Positions 25,281-37,660 of a stretch of DNA of 64,000 nt are shown in pieces. The translations under genes and the position numbers were made by a program. This DNA comes from Neocallimastix lanati (nom. inval.). Lineage: Eukaryota > Neocallimastigomycota > Neocallimastigomycetes > Neocallimastigales > Neocallimastigaceae. The stretch covers positions 1,081,831 through 1,145,830 of the forward strand of contig JACVTC010000048.1 of NCBI GenBank assembly GCA_016946835.1. The letters run 5' to 3'. How positions within the stretch are numbered: the first letter of the stretch is position 1; every line of letters starts with the position of its first letter. The notes below the pieces were generated by a model that saw nothing but the letters and a program-made list of their open reading frames with translations, was not told the origin of the DNA and made no database searches.

Positions 25281-26594
25281 GGTTCAAGTTCTCTTGTTGG
25301 GAGAAGTTTTATAAAATTGTTATTTAATTATAAAATTTATTTATTTATTTAAAAATAATTATAAAATTAATTAATACATGTATTTAATATTTATCTTGAA
25401 AATATAAAATAATTATAATATAAATTTGGCATAAAATTGTGCTGCAAAGAATAATTATAAAGAATTATTCTTGTTTTTATATTTGAAATTCATAATAAAC
25501 TATTTAATTAATTAATTAATTCTCTTAGAGTAACTATTAAGTATTTAAAGTATTTAATATAAAAGTATAAAATAAAATATAAAATATTCATAAAATATTA
25601 ATAAAAATATAAATTTATTATAATTAATAAAATATTAATATAAAATCATAATTATTAAAATAATTAAAAATATAATAAAATAAAATATTAAATATAAAAA
25701 TAATAAAAATAATAAAAAGAAATTTATAAATTATTTCAATTTTAACATAACATAAAATTTATGTAATAAATTTTATGTTTACATTAATTTTTATGTTCTT
25801 TCATAATTTTATGTCTTTACATAATTTTAATTTTCTCACGTTATTTTCGATCACGTTTTATTTATGTCACGAATTTGCAAATGATTTATTAATTTATTTT
25901 TATGTAATTATTAATAAAATAATTTATTAATAATTAAAGTTTTTATTTACGTTTTATATCAATAACTTTTATTTTATTTTTAATATTTATTATATTTTAT
26001 AGCATTTTATTATGTATATATATTTTATTAAACTTTATATTTTATTATATGAAAACTTTATTAAAAATTAGTATAAATGTAAATTATTTTATATTCTGTA
26101 ATTGTGAAGTTGTTAATTAATTAATTATTATTACTAAATAAATAAAAATAAATATTAAAAAGAATATAATCACTTCTCCCAAAAAAGTGGAAATTAGAAT
26201 CGAGTTATATCACAGTATAATAAAAAGAGGATAAATAAAAGGCTTAAAATTATAATATTGCAATAAATAATAAATAATAAATAATGGAATAATAAATAAT
26301 AGAATAATAAATAATGGAATAATAAATAATGGAATAATTAAATAATGGAATAATTGAATAAAAAAATAGTATTTATTAAAAAATCAATAATTAATAAATG
26401 ATAAAAATAGAAATAATAAATAATAATAAATAGTGAAATAATTAAATATTAATATTATATTAATATTTAAAATTCAAAACTTAATAAATGAATAATTAAA
26501 ATAAAAATAAGAATGATCAATAATTAGAAATTCTTTAATTTATAAAATTAAAACAAGAATTAAGAGGAAAAAAAAAAAAAAAAAAAAAAAAAAG

Positions 26595-26603
26595 TATAAA
26601 AGG
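26595..26603 (+). promoter_or_regulatory. Candidate TATA box of secreted-protein gene, copy B
   Basis: TATAAAAGG after a poly(A) tract, about 220 bases before the ATG, at the same relative place as in copy A. Confidence 0.3.
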
Positions 26604-26817
26604 AAAATAAAATTTCCATAAAATTATTTTTCTCCAAAAATTAAAAAATTTTAAAAACAAACAAATAAAATAAATAATAATAAAAAAAAATAAATAATAA
26701 TAAAAAAAAAAAAAAATAAAAAAATAAAATAATTTAAAAAATTAAATTATATTTAAAAAATATATATATATATATATAAAAGAAAAAACCAAAAGTATAT
26801 CTGATATATAAAACAAA

Positions 26818-27451
26818 ATGAAGTATATAAATATATTTGTTGTAATTGCCTTATTAATTGTTAATGCTTGTTATGCATTAACATGTGAACAAGTAAAAAC
26901 TACCTACAATCTTGAATTTGAGGGAAACTGTTGTGATATGCAGCAATTTACTTGTGATTCAACCGGAGAGAATATTTTATCAATGTAAGAATGAGTTAAA
27001 TGTTTTTAAAAATGCTTGATATATGTATTTAAAAAATAAAAAATAAAAATAAAAAAGATCTCAATTATTAAAATAGTTTAAACAAAAAAAGAAAAAAATA
27101 ATAAAAAAAAATTAATAAAAAAATATAAATATTAAAATATATATATATAAATACTAATATATATATTATTATTTATTATATCTTTAATATAGGGATATTC
27201 TTTCATTAACGGAAGAAAAAGAAAATAAAGTCATCATAGATGAACCAGAAGTTGAAAAGAAAGAAGAAATAAGAAAACTCTTCCCAAGAAAAAAGAAGAA
27301 GCATAAGTCTCATTTTGATGATGATGAATGTGATCCAAACAATAATAGTACCAGTATTTTCAGAGATGAATGCGATTCAGCTCAATCTGTTCAATTTAGT
27401 TTATTATTGTGTTCTTTGATTGCCTTATTTTTAACATCACAATTACTTTAA
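26818..27451 (+). CDS. Small secreted or membrane-anchored protein with LRR N-cap-like module (copy B)
   Basis: Exons 26818-26984 and 27193-27451, 141 residues. It differs from copy A by L41 to M and by one Asp fewer in the D/E run before ECDPNNNST; the rest of the protein, the splice sites and most of the intron are the same. The signal peptide (1-20), Cys-Cys/TCD cap motif, basic patch and hydrophobic C-terminus are all retained. The only coding changes seen are one conservative substitution and one in-frame codon loss, which suggests recent duplication or gene conversion, and possibly constraint, since both copies stay open. Function unknown. Confidence 0.75.
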
Positions 27452-28256
27452 TGTAAAGAATAATGCAGTTTCTTTTTTTTATTTTTTTTAAAGAAAAGAA
27501 AATTAAAAAAAAATATAAAACACCATATACAATATGTTGTATAACTATTTGTAAAATTAAATATTTTTTTTTTAGTATTATTCTTTCGGTATTCTTATAA
27601 TTTTATTAAAATAATATATCTCTTTCAATTTTTATATTTTTCTTATTCTTCCATTTTTAAATATTTATAATAGTATTTAATTTTTATTTTAATTTTTTTC
27701 CTTTTTTTTTTTTTTTATAAAATTTAATAAGAATTAAATATATAAATTGTTTATAAATATTCGGATTTACAAACTTTTATTTATATACTTACTAATATTA
27801 TCTTCTTTATTTTTTCTTAAAATAAAAATTAATAAATAAATTAAGAATTAAAAATAGTATTATCTTAAAAAAAAAAAAACGAAATTTCCAACAAAAAATA
27901 GAAATAAAAATAAAAAATAAAGCATAACAAAACAAATAAAAACAAAAAAAAAAAAAAAGAAAAGAAAAAAAGTAGTAATAATAAAAATTAAAGAAGTCTG
28001 ATTTAAAATATAAAATTTGTCTATTTATTTTATAAATATTATTTATATAGAGTAGTAAATGAAAAACATAATAAAATTAAAGTTCGTAATAACTTTGACT
28101 ATATATATATATATATATATATAAATAAAATAAAATAAAATAAAATAAAAAATTAAGATGTCGTTGTGTAACGTAATGTGTGAAAATCTTCTTAATTTTA
28201 GATATTTTTTTCTGAATTATAAATATTTAAATATTTGTATATTAATTAATTTAATT
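27452..28256. other. 3' flank of copy B gene
   Basis: Matches the copy A 3' flank to about 27900 and again at 27987-28110, with small indels. It then holds (TAAAA)n-like repeats and a mixed stretch at 28157-28200 (GATGTCGTTGTGTAACGTAA) not seen elsewhere in the window. No gene. Confidence 0.5.
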
Positions 28257-28392
28257 TAGATTTATTATATATAGAATATACATAAACGGTTTAATAAAAG
28301 ATTTGAAGTACAAATAAAATTACATATTTTATATTTAATTGTGGCTTGTTCTTGATACAATTTAATTTATATTTAATTTATAATTTGCTTCC

Positions 28393-28432
<40 letters not shown>
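28257..28432 (+). mobile_element. LINE 3' end remnant of copy B
   Basis: AGAATATACATAAACGG and the tail TGTGGCTTGTTCTTGATACA match copy A at 22225-22345, ending in a poly(A) tract of about 34 bases. It is the remaining end of the same ancestral LINE insertion after loss of roughly 2.5 kb of internal sequence. Confidence 0.75.
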
Positions 28433-28434
<2 letters not shown>

Positions 28435-28679
28435 TTATAATTACAATTCCCGAGGATGTGAAGATTGTTACTAAAAGACCTTAACCCATATATTTGTTAA
28501 AAAGATTATGATAATAATATTTATTATTTTATATTTAGTGCTCTTCTTGGTATTTAATATATGAAAAAAAATAATAATGGGGAGTAAAGACAATTAGTTG
28601 ACAATATTTTTAAAACAAAGTTCAACTTCATTTGTGGGGGATTGCGGATGTTTCTAACAAACGTAATACCATTAATTTG

Positions 28680-29059
28680 TCGATCTTTTAGATTGATGAT
28701 GAAATGGTATTCTGTTGAATCTATTGAATCTACCGTTGCTAAGAGCGTCGACCGTCGAAATGATAAGGCATGGATTTTCACCTCCCAGTGAAATTTCTGA
28801 TACAGATTTGGTTGATAACACTAATACTGAAATTATTACTCGCAATAATGGACGCGGTGTTATCATCGATGAATGGGAAAAGTTAGAAACTATTGCTCTC
28901 TAACGCACTTTTAAAATTATATAATATATAATATTTCATTTCATGTATTTTATTTTTTTTTTATCTTTCATTTAAATCATTCAATTTTTATTATTAATAT
29001 AAATTTAATAAAGTTATTCTCTAAGTCTAATAAAAAAAAAAAAAAAAAAAAAAAAAAAA
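28680..29059 (+). mobile_element. Probable divergent LINE 3' end
   Basis: A plus frame open from 28715 to 28903 (EISDTDLVDNTNTEIITRNN...IIDEWEKLETIAL) is followed by an A/T-rich tail with AATAAAG and a 29-base poly(A). TVAKSVDRRNDKA in a neighbouring frame is loosely like TTKSVNAEETVRQA at the end of the LINE relic near 30150. Assigned to a LINE mainly because of the poly(A) end and position among other LINE ends. Confidence 0.4.
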
Positions 29060-29139
29060 GAAAGCTAGCTAGAATATATCTTTATATTAATAAAATTAAC
29101 AAAATTATTTATAATTTATTTATTTATTTATTTTATTTT

Positions 29140-29185
<46 letters not shown>

Positions 29186-29239
29186 TAATTGAATGTCATT
29201 ATGATTTAATGTGTAAAATTTAATTTCTAATATAATTAA

Positions 29240-30213
29240 ACTAGAGAAAAGAGGTAGTAATGATAAAGAAATAAAGAATTTTTATTGGAAAATAGATATG
29301 AAAATCAATTCTATTAAAGCTGAATTCTATGATAAAAACAGATTCGAAGAAACATCAGATTTTATAAAACTTTGTTATGAATATCCTGATCTTTCATTTG
29401 GTTTCTATTGGCTATTGAGAGCACGAAGCAGATATAGATTAATTGCTAAAGGTGCAAAAATAATAGATCAAATGTGTCCTAATTTTTGTCCCTGTTTTAG
29501 AAATAATAAACAATGGATAAAGCATTGGCTAATTGATTGTCCATTTTTCAGTCATATTTGTAGTAAAGTCAATGATAAAATTTTATTCTTAAATAACGCT
29601 AATAACCGTCGAAACCTAACAAATGATAACATTAATAGTAATAATGATAATAGTAACAGTAATAATAGTAATAGTAATAATAGTAATAGTAATAATAGTA
29701 ATAGTAATAATAGTAATAATAATAATAGTTATAGTAATAATAGTAATAGTAATAATAGTAATAGTAATAATAGTAATAGTAATAATAGTAATAGTAATAA
29801 TAGTAATAATAATAATAGTTATACTAATAATAGATATAATAATATTAGTAATAGAATTATTAGTAATGTTAGTAATAGTATTGAAAATAATATGTATGTT
29901 GATTCTAGTATATGTGAAAAAGTGTTTAATTTCCTTCTTAGGGAAAGAACTATTAATAACAGTACAAGGGGAATGGAAGGATCTATTTAAGTGCCATATG
30001 AAATCAGGTGCTTCTTCTGATACTCCATTCTTGGTGGTTACTGCGACTCTTCTTCAATCAGTTATACCTATTGCTATTGACCAGCAATGGTCTTTGTTCA
30101 ATAGGTTCAAATCGAATCGAACTACTACTACCAAGAGCGTTAATGCTGAAGAAACAGTAAGACAGGCCAGCAGGATTAGCGCAACCAATGAAGATCATAA
30201 TTTCGTATCTTAA
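29240..30213 (+). pseudogene. 5'-truncated LINE, C-terminal part with Cys/His motif
   Basis: Starts at KLEKRGS, homologous to 22081 onward. Includes SFGFYWLLRARSRYRLIAKG and a C-x3-C-x-C...H...C motif (CPNFCPCF...IKHWLIDC), the zinc-binding element commonly found at the end of LINE ORF2 proteins. An Asn/Ser repeat follows, encoded by 29636-29830. After FNFLL a frame change is needed to continue (GKELLITVQGEWKDLFKCHM ... NEDHNFVS) to the stop at 30211. An A/T-rich tail runs to about 30450. Confidence 0.8.
29636..29830 (+). repeat. AGTAAT/AAT compound microsatellite in LINE coding region
   Basis: Array of AATAGTAAT units encoding alternating Asn and Ser. A larger block ending AATAATAATAGTTATA recurs twice, showing a higher-order duplication within the array. 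Both plus frames stay open through it, so frame alone cannot place the original reading. Confidence 0.9.
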
Positions 30214-30671
30214 AATTATGATTAACATTGTGAAGTCAAAATGAATTATTATACTACAGTATAATAATACTCTTGTGAAGTCTTAACTGATATTAATTAA
30301 ATGAAACTAGAATACATCCATATACATTATACCATTATTTTATTTTATTTTATGTTTATTTTTTTTTTTTTTTTTATTCCTTTTATCGTTTTTTTTCTTT
30401 TCATTACATGTATTTTATTAACTATTTAATTAATAAAATTAGAAATAAAATCCCTATTAAATAAATTGGTATAAATGAGTATTTGTAATAAAAATAAATA
30501 ATTTAATTCATATAAATATATGTTTTTAAAAACGATATATTTATTTTAAGTAAAAATGAAATAGAATTTTAAATTAATTTTTTGGTTAATTATAATAATT
30601 CTACAAAATTTAATTAATTATTAACACTATGAAAAAAAAAATTTTTAATTAATTATTATTAATATCATAGG

Positions 30672-33600
30672 AGGTTATCTGCAATCCATTAGCTAATGTA
30701 TCATTACCAGATATAGATAGAGAGTTTTGTTTAAATACTAGTCATAGTATGATCAAAATGATCAATCTATTTTACGTTAATTCATAAAAAACGAAACACT
30801 ATATTTTAACAATATAGAAGAATATGCAAAATTTTGTCAGGCCTACTTGGTTCTGGCGTTGGTTTTTTTGGTGAATATTTTGAGGTTATTAAATCTGATA
30901 AATTAAATAAAATGGTCTCACAATGAATTCTAATAAAACTAAAAAAAAATAGTGCAACAATAAAAGAAGATGAAACAAAAAAAAAAAAAAAAAAAAAAAA
31001 AAAAGATGATGATGAAACAATATCTCCTACACTAAAACAAAAAAAAATAAAGAATATTATGAAGCAATACTTAAAAAAAGTTAATTAATGAAAAAAAAAA
31101 CTAATAATGTTTCTTTAACTAGTAAAAATCCAGCTTATAATCCATATCATCCTTCCTTAATTCATGTCAAAAGTAATTATGGGTCATTTGATATTTCCAT
31201 ATTAGGAGCGCCCTATAAAGAAAATAAGATTGATAATTTTAAATTAACGAATTCAGAAAAATAATGATTTTTAAGGATTGTGGGATAGATGTAATTAATA
31301 TGGGAAAAATCCAGTAATGACCTGTACCGTTGCATATTCTTATAATATTCAAGATACTGTAAGCATTTCAAATACAAAACGAAATTACATATCATAAAGC
31401 CTATGGACGTGTTTATAGTGAAAGGAGATGCATTTATAGAGGAAATTTAATAATAATTTTGAGATTTCTAGTGCATTATCGAAGGGTACTTCGGTTTCCT
31501 ATTCTAAAAGATAATGGATTAAAAAAAAAAAAAATTCATGGCATAGTTAACACAAATTCTAAATTCTGTAACAGATTCCAGGGATTGTAATCACATTGAT
31601 ACAACATTGATACACATTGATGATTCCTCCACTTTTACTCTACGTGAAAGAAAGAAACACATTCAAGATCGGACGGTGGGGAAATAGTTGATGAAACTAA
31701 TTGGGAATGACTACAATGAAACTTCTCATGCGACGGAATATTCAAGAATGAAATTAAACGATTATAATAAACGCTTCTGACGATGTTACTAAAAAAAAAT
31801 ATAAACAAGATCAAATGAACAAAGAATTACAATCACTTGTTTTGTCAATTCCTTGTTTTTTTTTTTTTTGAATATAAATAGAAAGGGGAAAAAATCTATA
31901 GCTTATATCGGTGATAATTTTGACAAATGATTTAGTAAAATTGAAAAAAAAACGTGCTAAACTTACTAAAACAAATAGTAACAGTAAAATAGATGCTAAT
32001 GTTAAAAAGGGAAACTTAAAAAAAGGAAAATCTGTTGGTAAAGGTATTCTAGATGGATTTGTTGAAGGATGTCTAAGTGGAGCGATTTAGTATTGCTGCT
32101 ACTTAAAATCTAGCAGTAGTAGGTCTTACATGTTTGGGCTCAGGAGCTATAAGTGTTGCAATAAGTGGGATGGAAAACATGGGAAGCTAATGAGGCTAAT
32201 GGTATTTCAAGGGAACAAATGATACAGGAAAAAAATAAACAATTTCTTGTGATGAAATGAAAAAAAATGTAAAAAGAAATTGCCGATAAACAAAGGGAAC
32301 ACATGAAGAAAAACGAAAGGAAAGGTAGTCATAGTGAAATGACAAATTGGAGTGATACTTATACAACCTCCAGTAGCATAAATAATTCATAGGGAAAATA
32401 CAGATGGTTATTTCTGTAATATTCTTTCTTCTTGTTACCAATATATCCTCCGAAAACAATACATCCATCAACTGAAGAAACAATATCTTCCCGAAGAAAC
32501 TGAATACATTATTTTGGATTCATTAAGTAAAAAAAAAAAAAAATTTTGCAATTTAATATGGTCAGATCCAGATAAAACCGGCCGGTTACTACTTATATGT
32601 AAAAGATGGCGATAGTACTTTTGATGAGACTACCGTTACCTCATATGATGGTACAGGCGTTTAAAAATTTAGAAAATTTCAGCTGGTGATGAAGATAAAA
32701 GTTATGCTTATCCAAGAGAATATATCCATTAAGTTTTAATACCAATTTGAATAAAAGTAAAAAAAAAAAAAAAAAAAAAAAGTTAAATAGACTATTCAGA
32801 TTTACATAATGTTATAAAACCTATAGTACAAGATGAATACACTGAATATATTTAGTATGAAATGTGGAGTTAGGTTAGAACAAAATGGAGCTTTAGTATC
32901 TGGCAATGGGAAATTATAAATTTTATGTCCAAGAAACAGACAATATAGGCAATATAGTGGTAAAAGAAGATGACAGAACAATGTGGTCTTCAAATGACAG
33001 CTAATATTGAATTATTAGAAGCATCATATCATATTTCTTTTTTCACCTCTGGGTGAATTTGTAATAAGAGATAAATAGGATTATGCGTTATGACAAAGTC
33101 ATAATGCAAGAACTTTTGGTGATAGTGAAAATTTTGAGAAATAAAATTAACTTTTATTTATCTTTATCAAATGAAGGTGAATTGTCTGTACAGGATGATA
33201 ATGGATCAATACATTGAAGTTAACTGGAACAAAAGACTTTTTTTTTGGTGAACATACAAGATATGTTAATCCCACTATCTATGAAATATCTACCGTGTGA
33301 TGAATACATAAAACCTAAAAAAAAAATTACGATTTATTTGCAAATACAGAAATTTATAACTTTTATATCAATCCTAATAAAACAATAAGTTATATGAAAC
33401 AAAATATTATTTCAATAACTTAAAACCTTGGAGAACAATTATTGTCGTGTAATTCAGATGTTTATCTAGATTACCTAGAAATTACCGAAAATGATGTAAT
33501 ATTTAATTATGATAATGAAACTAAAGTTGTAGTAAAATCAGAGGAATTAATGAACTAAGATTGGAAGAAGACGGTTTTGATGATGATAAATAACTAGTTA

Positions 33601-35456
33601 TTACCGATTTAGAAAATAAACGATTATCTAAAGTTAAAAAGTATTTAACGAATTCTAAAATTATTGAAAAAGAACAGATAATCCATATATCGGTACTTAT
33701 AATTGATTAGGTGTAGAATTTAGAAAAGGGATGAATCGTCCAGATTTAATGATATTTAATGTTCTCATATGGGAACCATTGTGGTATTTGAATCTTATTA
33801 GACACCTAACTAAATGTAAAAGATAATATAATTAAACGAAATGGCAATAGAATTATTCAAGATAAACCTTTTACGACCTTTGATAGACTACTCTCTGTGG
33901 ATGGCAACGATGACTTTATTTTACATGTCTAGTCAAAATGGATTAGAATTTATGCATCAAAGTATGACGCATATAACTATAACCAATAATAATTTATATA
34001 TTAACAATAAATTAGCTATTAAAAAATAATGGTGATATGGAATTAATCTATATCAGCGAATTTGATAAATTAATCATAAGAAATGATACAAACGATATAG
34101 CATGGGAAATGTATAGATCAAAAAAAAAAAAAAAAAGTGATATTTTTTATATCTAATGATGATGATTGTAATACACTTTATTCCTATAGTCATTTAAATA
34201 TTACATTTGATAATGTGGATTTTAATATATTGATAATAATGCGTCTCTCTCACTCTTTAACAATAAAATAACATATAAATGTATTGATGATAAAAGTGAA
34301 GAATACGAATTTGATTTGTCTGGATATACTACCAATGATGAACCTATTTTTTTCATTATCTTTGTTGCCTTCAGGAAGATATAACATTAAATAATGAATT
34401 AATATATTTTGCATAAAGAATACTTTTAAATGGATGATTTATATTTCTTTGTTACAATTTGATATTGATTTCCAATTCAGGTGAAATTAAATGGGCTACG
34501 AACTAATATATTAGTGATAGACCATATGATGTCAATGAAATGAATATTGAACAATCGTTTATGGAAGGAGAAATGATCTATTGTGGTGATTACTCCATGA
34601 TTATATTGAACGGCAAATTACTTTATTGAGATCACAAAAAGGAAACATCTACAGAAATAAAATATACTTCAAACAATTCAGCTTATTTATACAAAATAGA
34701 TATTTGAAGCAACGATATTATCTTTAAAGATAAAAGCAACGATGCCATAGATTTTATTTCTTCAACCACAAGGTCTGGCAACAGCAAATTACGTTGCTAA
34801 AAAAAAAAGGTTCGCTCAATGGTTTGGGAATTCGGTGATAATCGGATATTGTAGAGGTATCTCAAAAATAATTTATCCGATTCTAAATCTAGTCCAGTCT
34901 GGTTGCCCAAATGATGCTGGAAATGATATTAATACCTATTATTTACTTCCATATCTTAGATCTAATTTTTATATAAAAGAAAGTAGATATAATGTTACTA
35001 TTGCTTCTATTTACATAGGTGGTATTTAATCCTTCGATATTGGCATCAAGGAAAGTCTTGATCTTTATCAATAACTTTGGTGATTCCTCTGAATATACTC
35101 ATCCTAATCCAAATAAATTTATTACTAGTGTTGAAGAAATCCCAGAATATAAAGAATACAAGATTCCCATTCTATACCTAACATGTGGGAATGGTAATGG
35201 TAATGTATTAGATTATGGTAATTATCCACCAGTTGTAGAAGCTATTAAGGCTTAGGACGGAGTTTAAAATTTTAAAGATTACACTTACATTGGTGGAACT
35301 TATGATTTCCCAGTAGGGTTCAATGATTTCATTGATAATCATTGATAATCATTTATTTGTTCTTCCAAAATTATGAAACTGAAATTAAAGTTGAAACTGG
35401 TAATGAAGATTGGTACTGAATTCAAAAATAATATTGAAATTAAAGAAGAAAAATAA
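30672..35456 (+). pseudogene. Large decayed gene with bulb-lectin-like repeats
   Basis: Nearly 5 kb of mixed-composition plus-strand sequence in which protein-like stretches jump between frames every 50-200 bases. Readable pieces: VICNPLANVSLPDIDREF, KNPAYNPYHPSLIHVKSNYG, a Gly-rich hydrophobic segment (GKGILDGFVEGCLSGAI), then repeats such as LEQNGALVSGNG...RTMWSSN, SPLGEFVIRDK.DYALWQSH and YLSLSNEGELSVQDDNG. These follow the L...G.L.v.d..g..(I/V)W pattern of mannose-binding bulb-type lectin repeats. Later pieces include LLSCNSDVYLDYLEITENDV, SVDGNDDFILHMSSQNGLEF, YNVTIASIYIGG, PEYKEYKIPILYLTCGNGNG and YETEIKVETGNEDW. It was probably a large extracellular or surface protein; the lectin assignment is tentative. 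Many indels lie at A or T runs. Confidence 0.5.
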
Positions 35457-37080
35457 ATGGAGTTCAAAAGAAAAAGTTCAATAAATAAATATTAAATTGA
35501 TATAATAAAAAAAAAAAAGTAGATTTATGAAAATCAAAATCCTTATATATAAAGTATAAATTTAAATATCAATATTAAAATTATTATTTAAAAATGTTTG
35601 TAGCATTAATATATACATATTATGTATTTATTTATTTATTTGTTATATTATCATATTTATATTTGTAAATCAAATATATAAAAAATGATGATATTAATAT
35701 GAAATAAAAATATTTTTAAATTATTTAAAAAAATAAAAAAAAAAAAAAAAATAAAAAAAAATATTAAAAATATTAAATAAATAAATAAATAAAATAAATA
35801 AATTAATTTAAAAGAAATTTTTATATAATCTTTATTTAATTTTGTTATTATTCAGTTTTCTATATATATATTGATATTAATAAATGAAAAGTGTGATAAG
35901 AATGACAACCATAAACTTAATAATTCATATATAAATACATTTTAAATAGACCTTATATAAAATATAAATAATTAAATAGTTTTTTTTTTTTTTTCTGAAC
36001 TTTATTATTTTTAAAATGCTGTGAAAACATGGTGTTTTTTTAAGTTTTTTATTGTTGAAATTTTCAAGGGTTGGAATATATATAATAGTATAAATATAAA
36101 TAAGATTATTAGTTTCAAAAAATTGATATAAATAATATTTGTACATTTTTATAATTTCTATTTTCATCTTCATTATTTTTTATCCATTTAGCATATTTTT
36201 TATATACAAACTATTTTTAATTGTTGATATTACAACATAATGGAGATTATATAAAATATATATAATTATTTAATACTATTAAATATAATAGATTTTTTTA
36301 AATAAGTATAATTTAATTGATATGTTATAATCAATATTTTTTATATAGAATAATAATATATATATACTATTTAATTACAACAAAAAAACTTAATATTATT
36401 AATAAGAATAATTATTATAACATATATTACAAACAATAAAAAATATAAAAGTTTTATATTAATATAGATTGTTAATGAATAGCAAAAAAAGTTTTTTTTT
36501 TTATAATTTTTTTTGTTAGTTATACTTTAATGATGATAATAATATTTATAATAATATTATAATAATAATTAATAATAATAATAATAATTGAATGTAATAA
36601 TTAATAATTAATAATTAATAATCATAATAACTGTAACTGAAACAAAACCTTTGAATAAATCTAAGATTATATTATTATATAATATAATATTATTTTATAT
36701 TTATTGTAGAATTTAATAGATTTTTTTTTTTTTTTTTATTTTTTCTTTATCAACCATTTAATTAAGAAATCTTTATTAATTATTTTTATATATTATTATT
36801 ATTAATTAAATATAAATAAATTTGTAGTTACACAAAAACAGTGGGTGGGACAAATTATTAAAAACAAAATATATAATAAAAATATTAAAAAATAAAATAA
36901 TTTTTTTTTCTATATAATTATTAGAACTAATTAATTTTAATGGAATTTCTTTTTTTTTTTTTTTATTAATTCTAATTTTTTCTTCTTTTCTTCTTTTATT
37001 TTTTTCTTCTATTTTATTTTATTTTCTTTTCTTCTTTTATTTTTTTCTTCCATTTTATTTTATTTTATTTTATTTTCTTC

Positions 37081-37140
37081 TATTTTATTTTATTTTATTT
37101 TATTTTATTTTATTTTATTTTATTTTATTTTATTTTGTTT
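37081..37140. repeat. (TTTTA)n simple repeat
   Basis: About twelve TTTTA units; less regular TTTTA/TTTTC stretches flank it from 36970 to 37230. Confidence 0.9.
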
Positions 37141-37484
37141 TATTCTGTTTTATTTTCATTAATACTTTAACATTTTTTTGTTTCTTCATTCTATATTTTA
37201 TTTTATTTTATTCTTTAATTTCTTTTATTTTATTCAATCTGTATTTTATATTCATATTTCAGCAATTCATTTTATTTCATTTTATTTTTTTGGTTTCTAA
37301 ATTAAAAAAATCAACAAAATGATTCTAAAACTTCCTTTCAAAAAAAAATTCTTTTAATTTTTGTTATTTTTATGTCTTTTAATTGTTTTATTTATTTATA
37401 ATTAATAATTATTTTTTTAATTTTATTAATAAATTTTTAAATGAATAAATAAAAAAAAAAAAAAAAAAAAAAAAGAACTTTTAT

Positions 37485-37660
37485 ATTTTTAACTATCGTG
37501 GGTTCTGTTTTCCCTTAAGGATCGCATAGAGTGCTTCTATATGGAGGGAGTTTCTTTGCTTATGGGGAGTTGAGAGCGTCAAAGCCTTACCTGTATGGCA
37601 GTTAAACATACACCCATATTAACATATGGGGGAGACAAAAGTCTTCAGTCTATAAAAAAA
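37485..37660. other. Isolated GC-richer island of unknown identity
   Basis: About 170 bases of nearly balanced composition in the middle of 4 kb of A/T repeats, including ATCGTGGGTTCTGTTTTCCC and GGGGAGTTGAGAGCG. No plus or minus frame is convincingly protein-like. I compared it by eye with tRNA, U1, U2, U4, U5, U6 and SRP RNA landmarks and found no match beyond a lone TTACCTG. It could be a non-coding RNA, a transposon relic or an exon. Confidence 0.3.

Larger units (their letters stand above)
25281..28432. repeat. Segmental duplication, copy B
   Basis: Counterpart of copy A in direct orientation. It lacks most LINE coding sequence and the inverted promoter piece. Between its first block and the gene it holds a different 300-bp stretch (about 25930-26215) ending in ACTTCTCCCAA, the inverse of TTGGGAGAAGT at 25297-25307, so a foreign terminal-repeat element may be embedded here. 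Confidence 0.85.

Noticed and set aside
29623-30213. 196-codon frame starting with long runs of Ile/Val
   Set aside because: The first half is the Asn/Ser repeat read in another frame. Only the end (after GKELLIT) is real LINE coding sequence, already given under the LINE relic.
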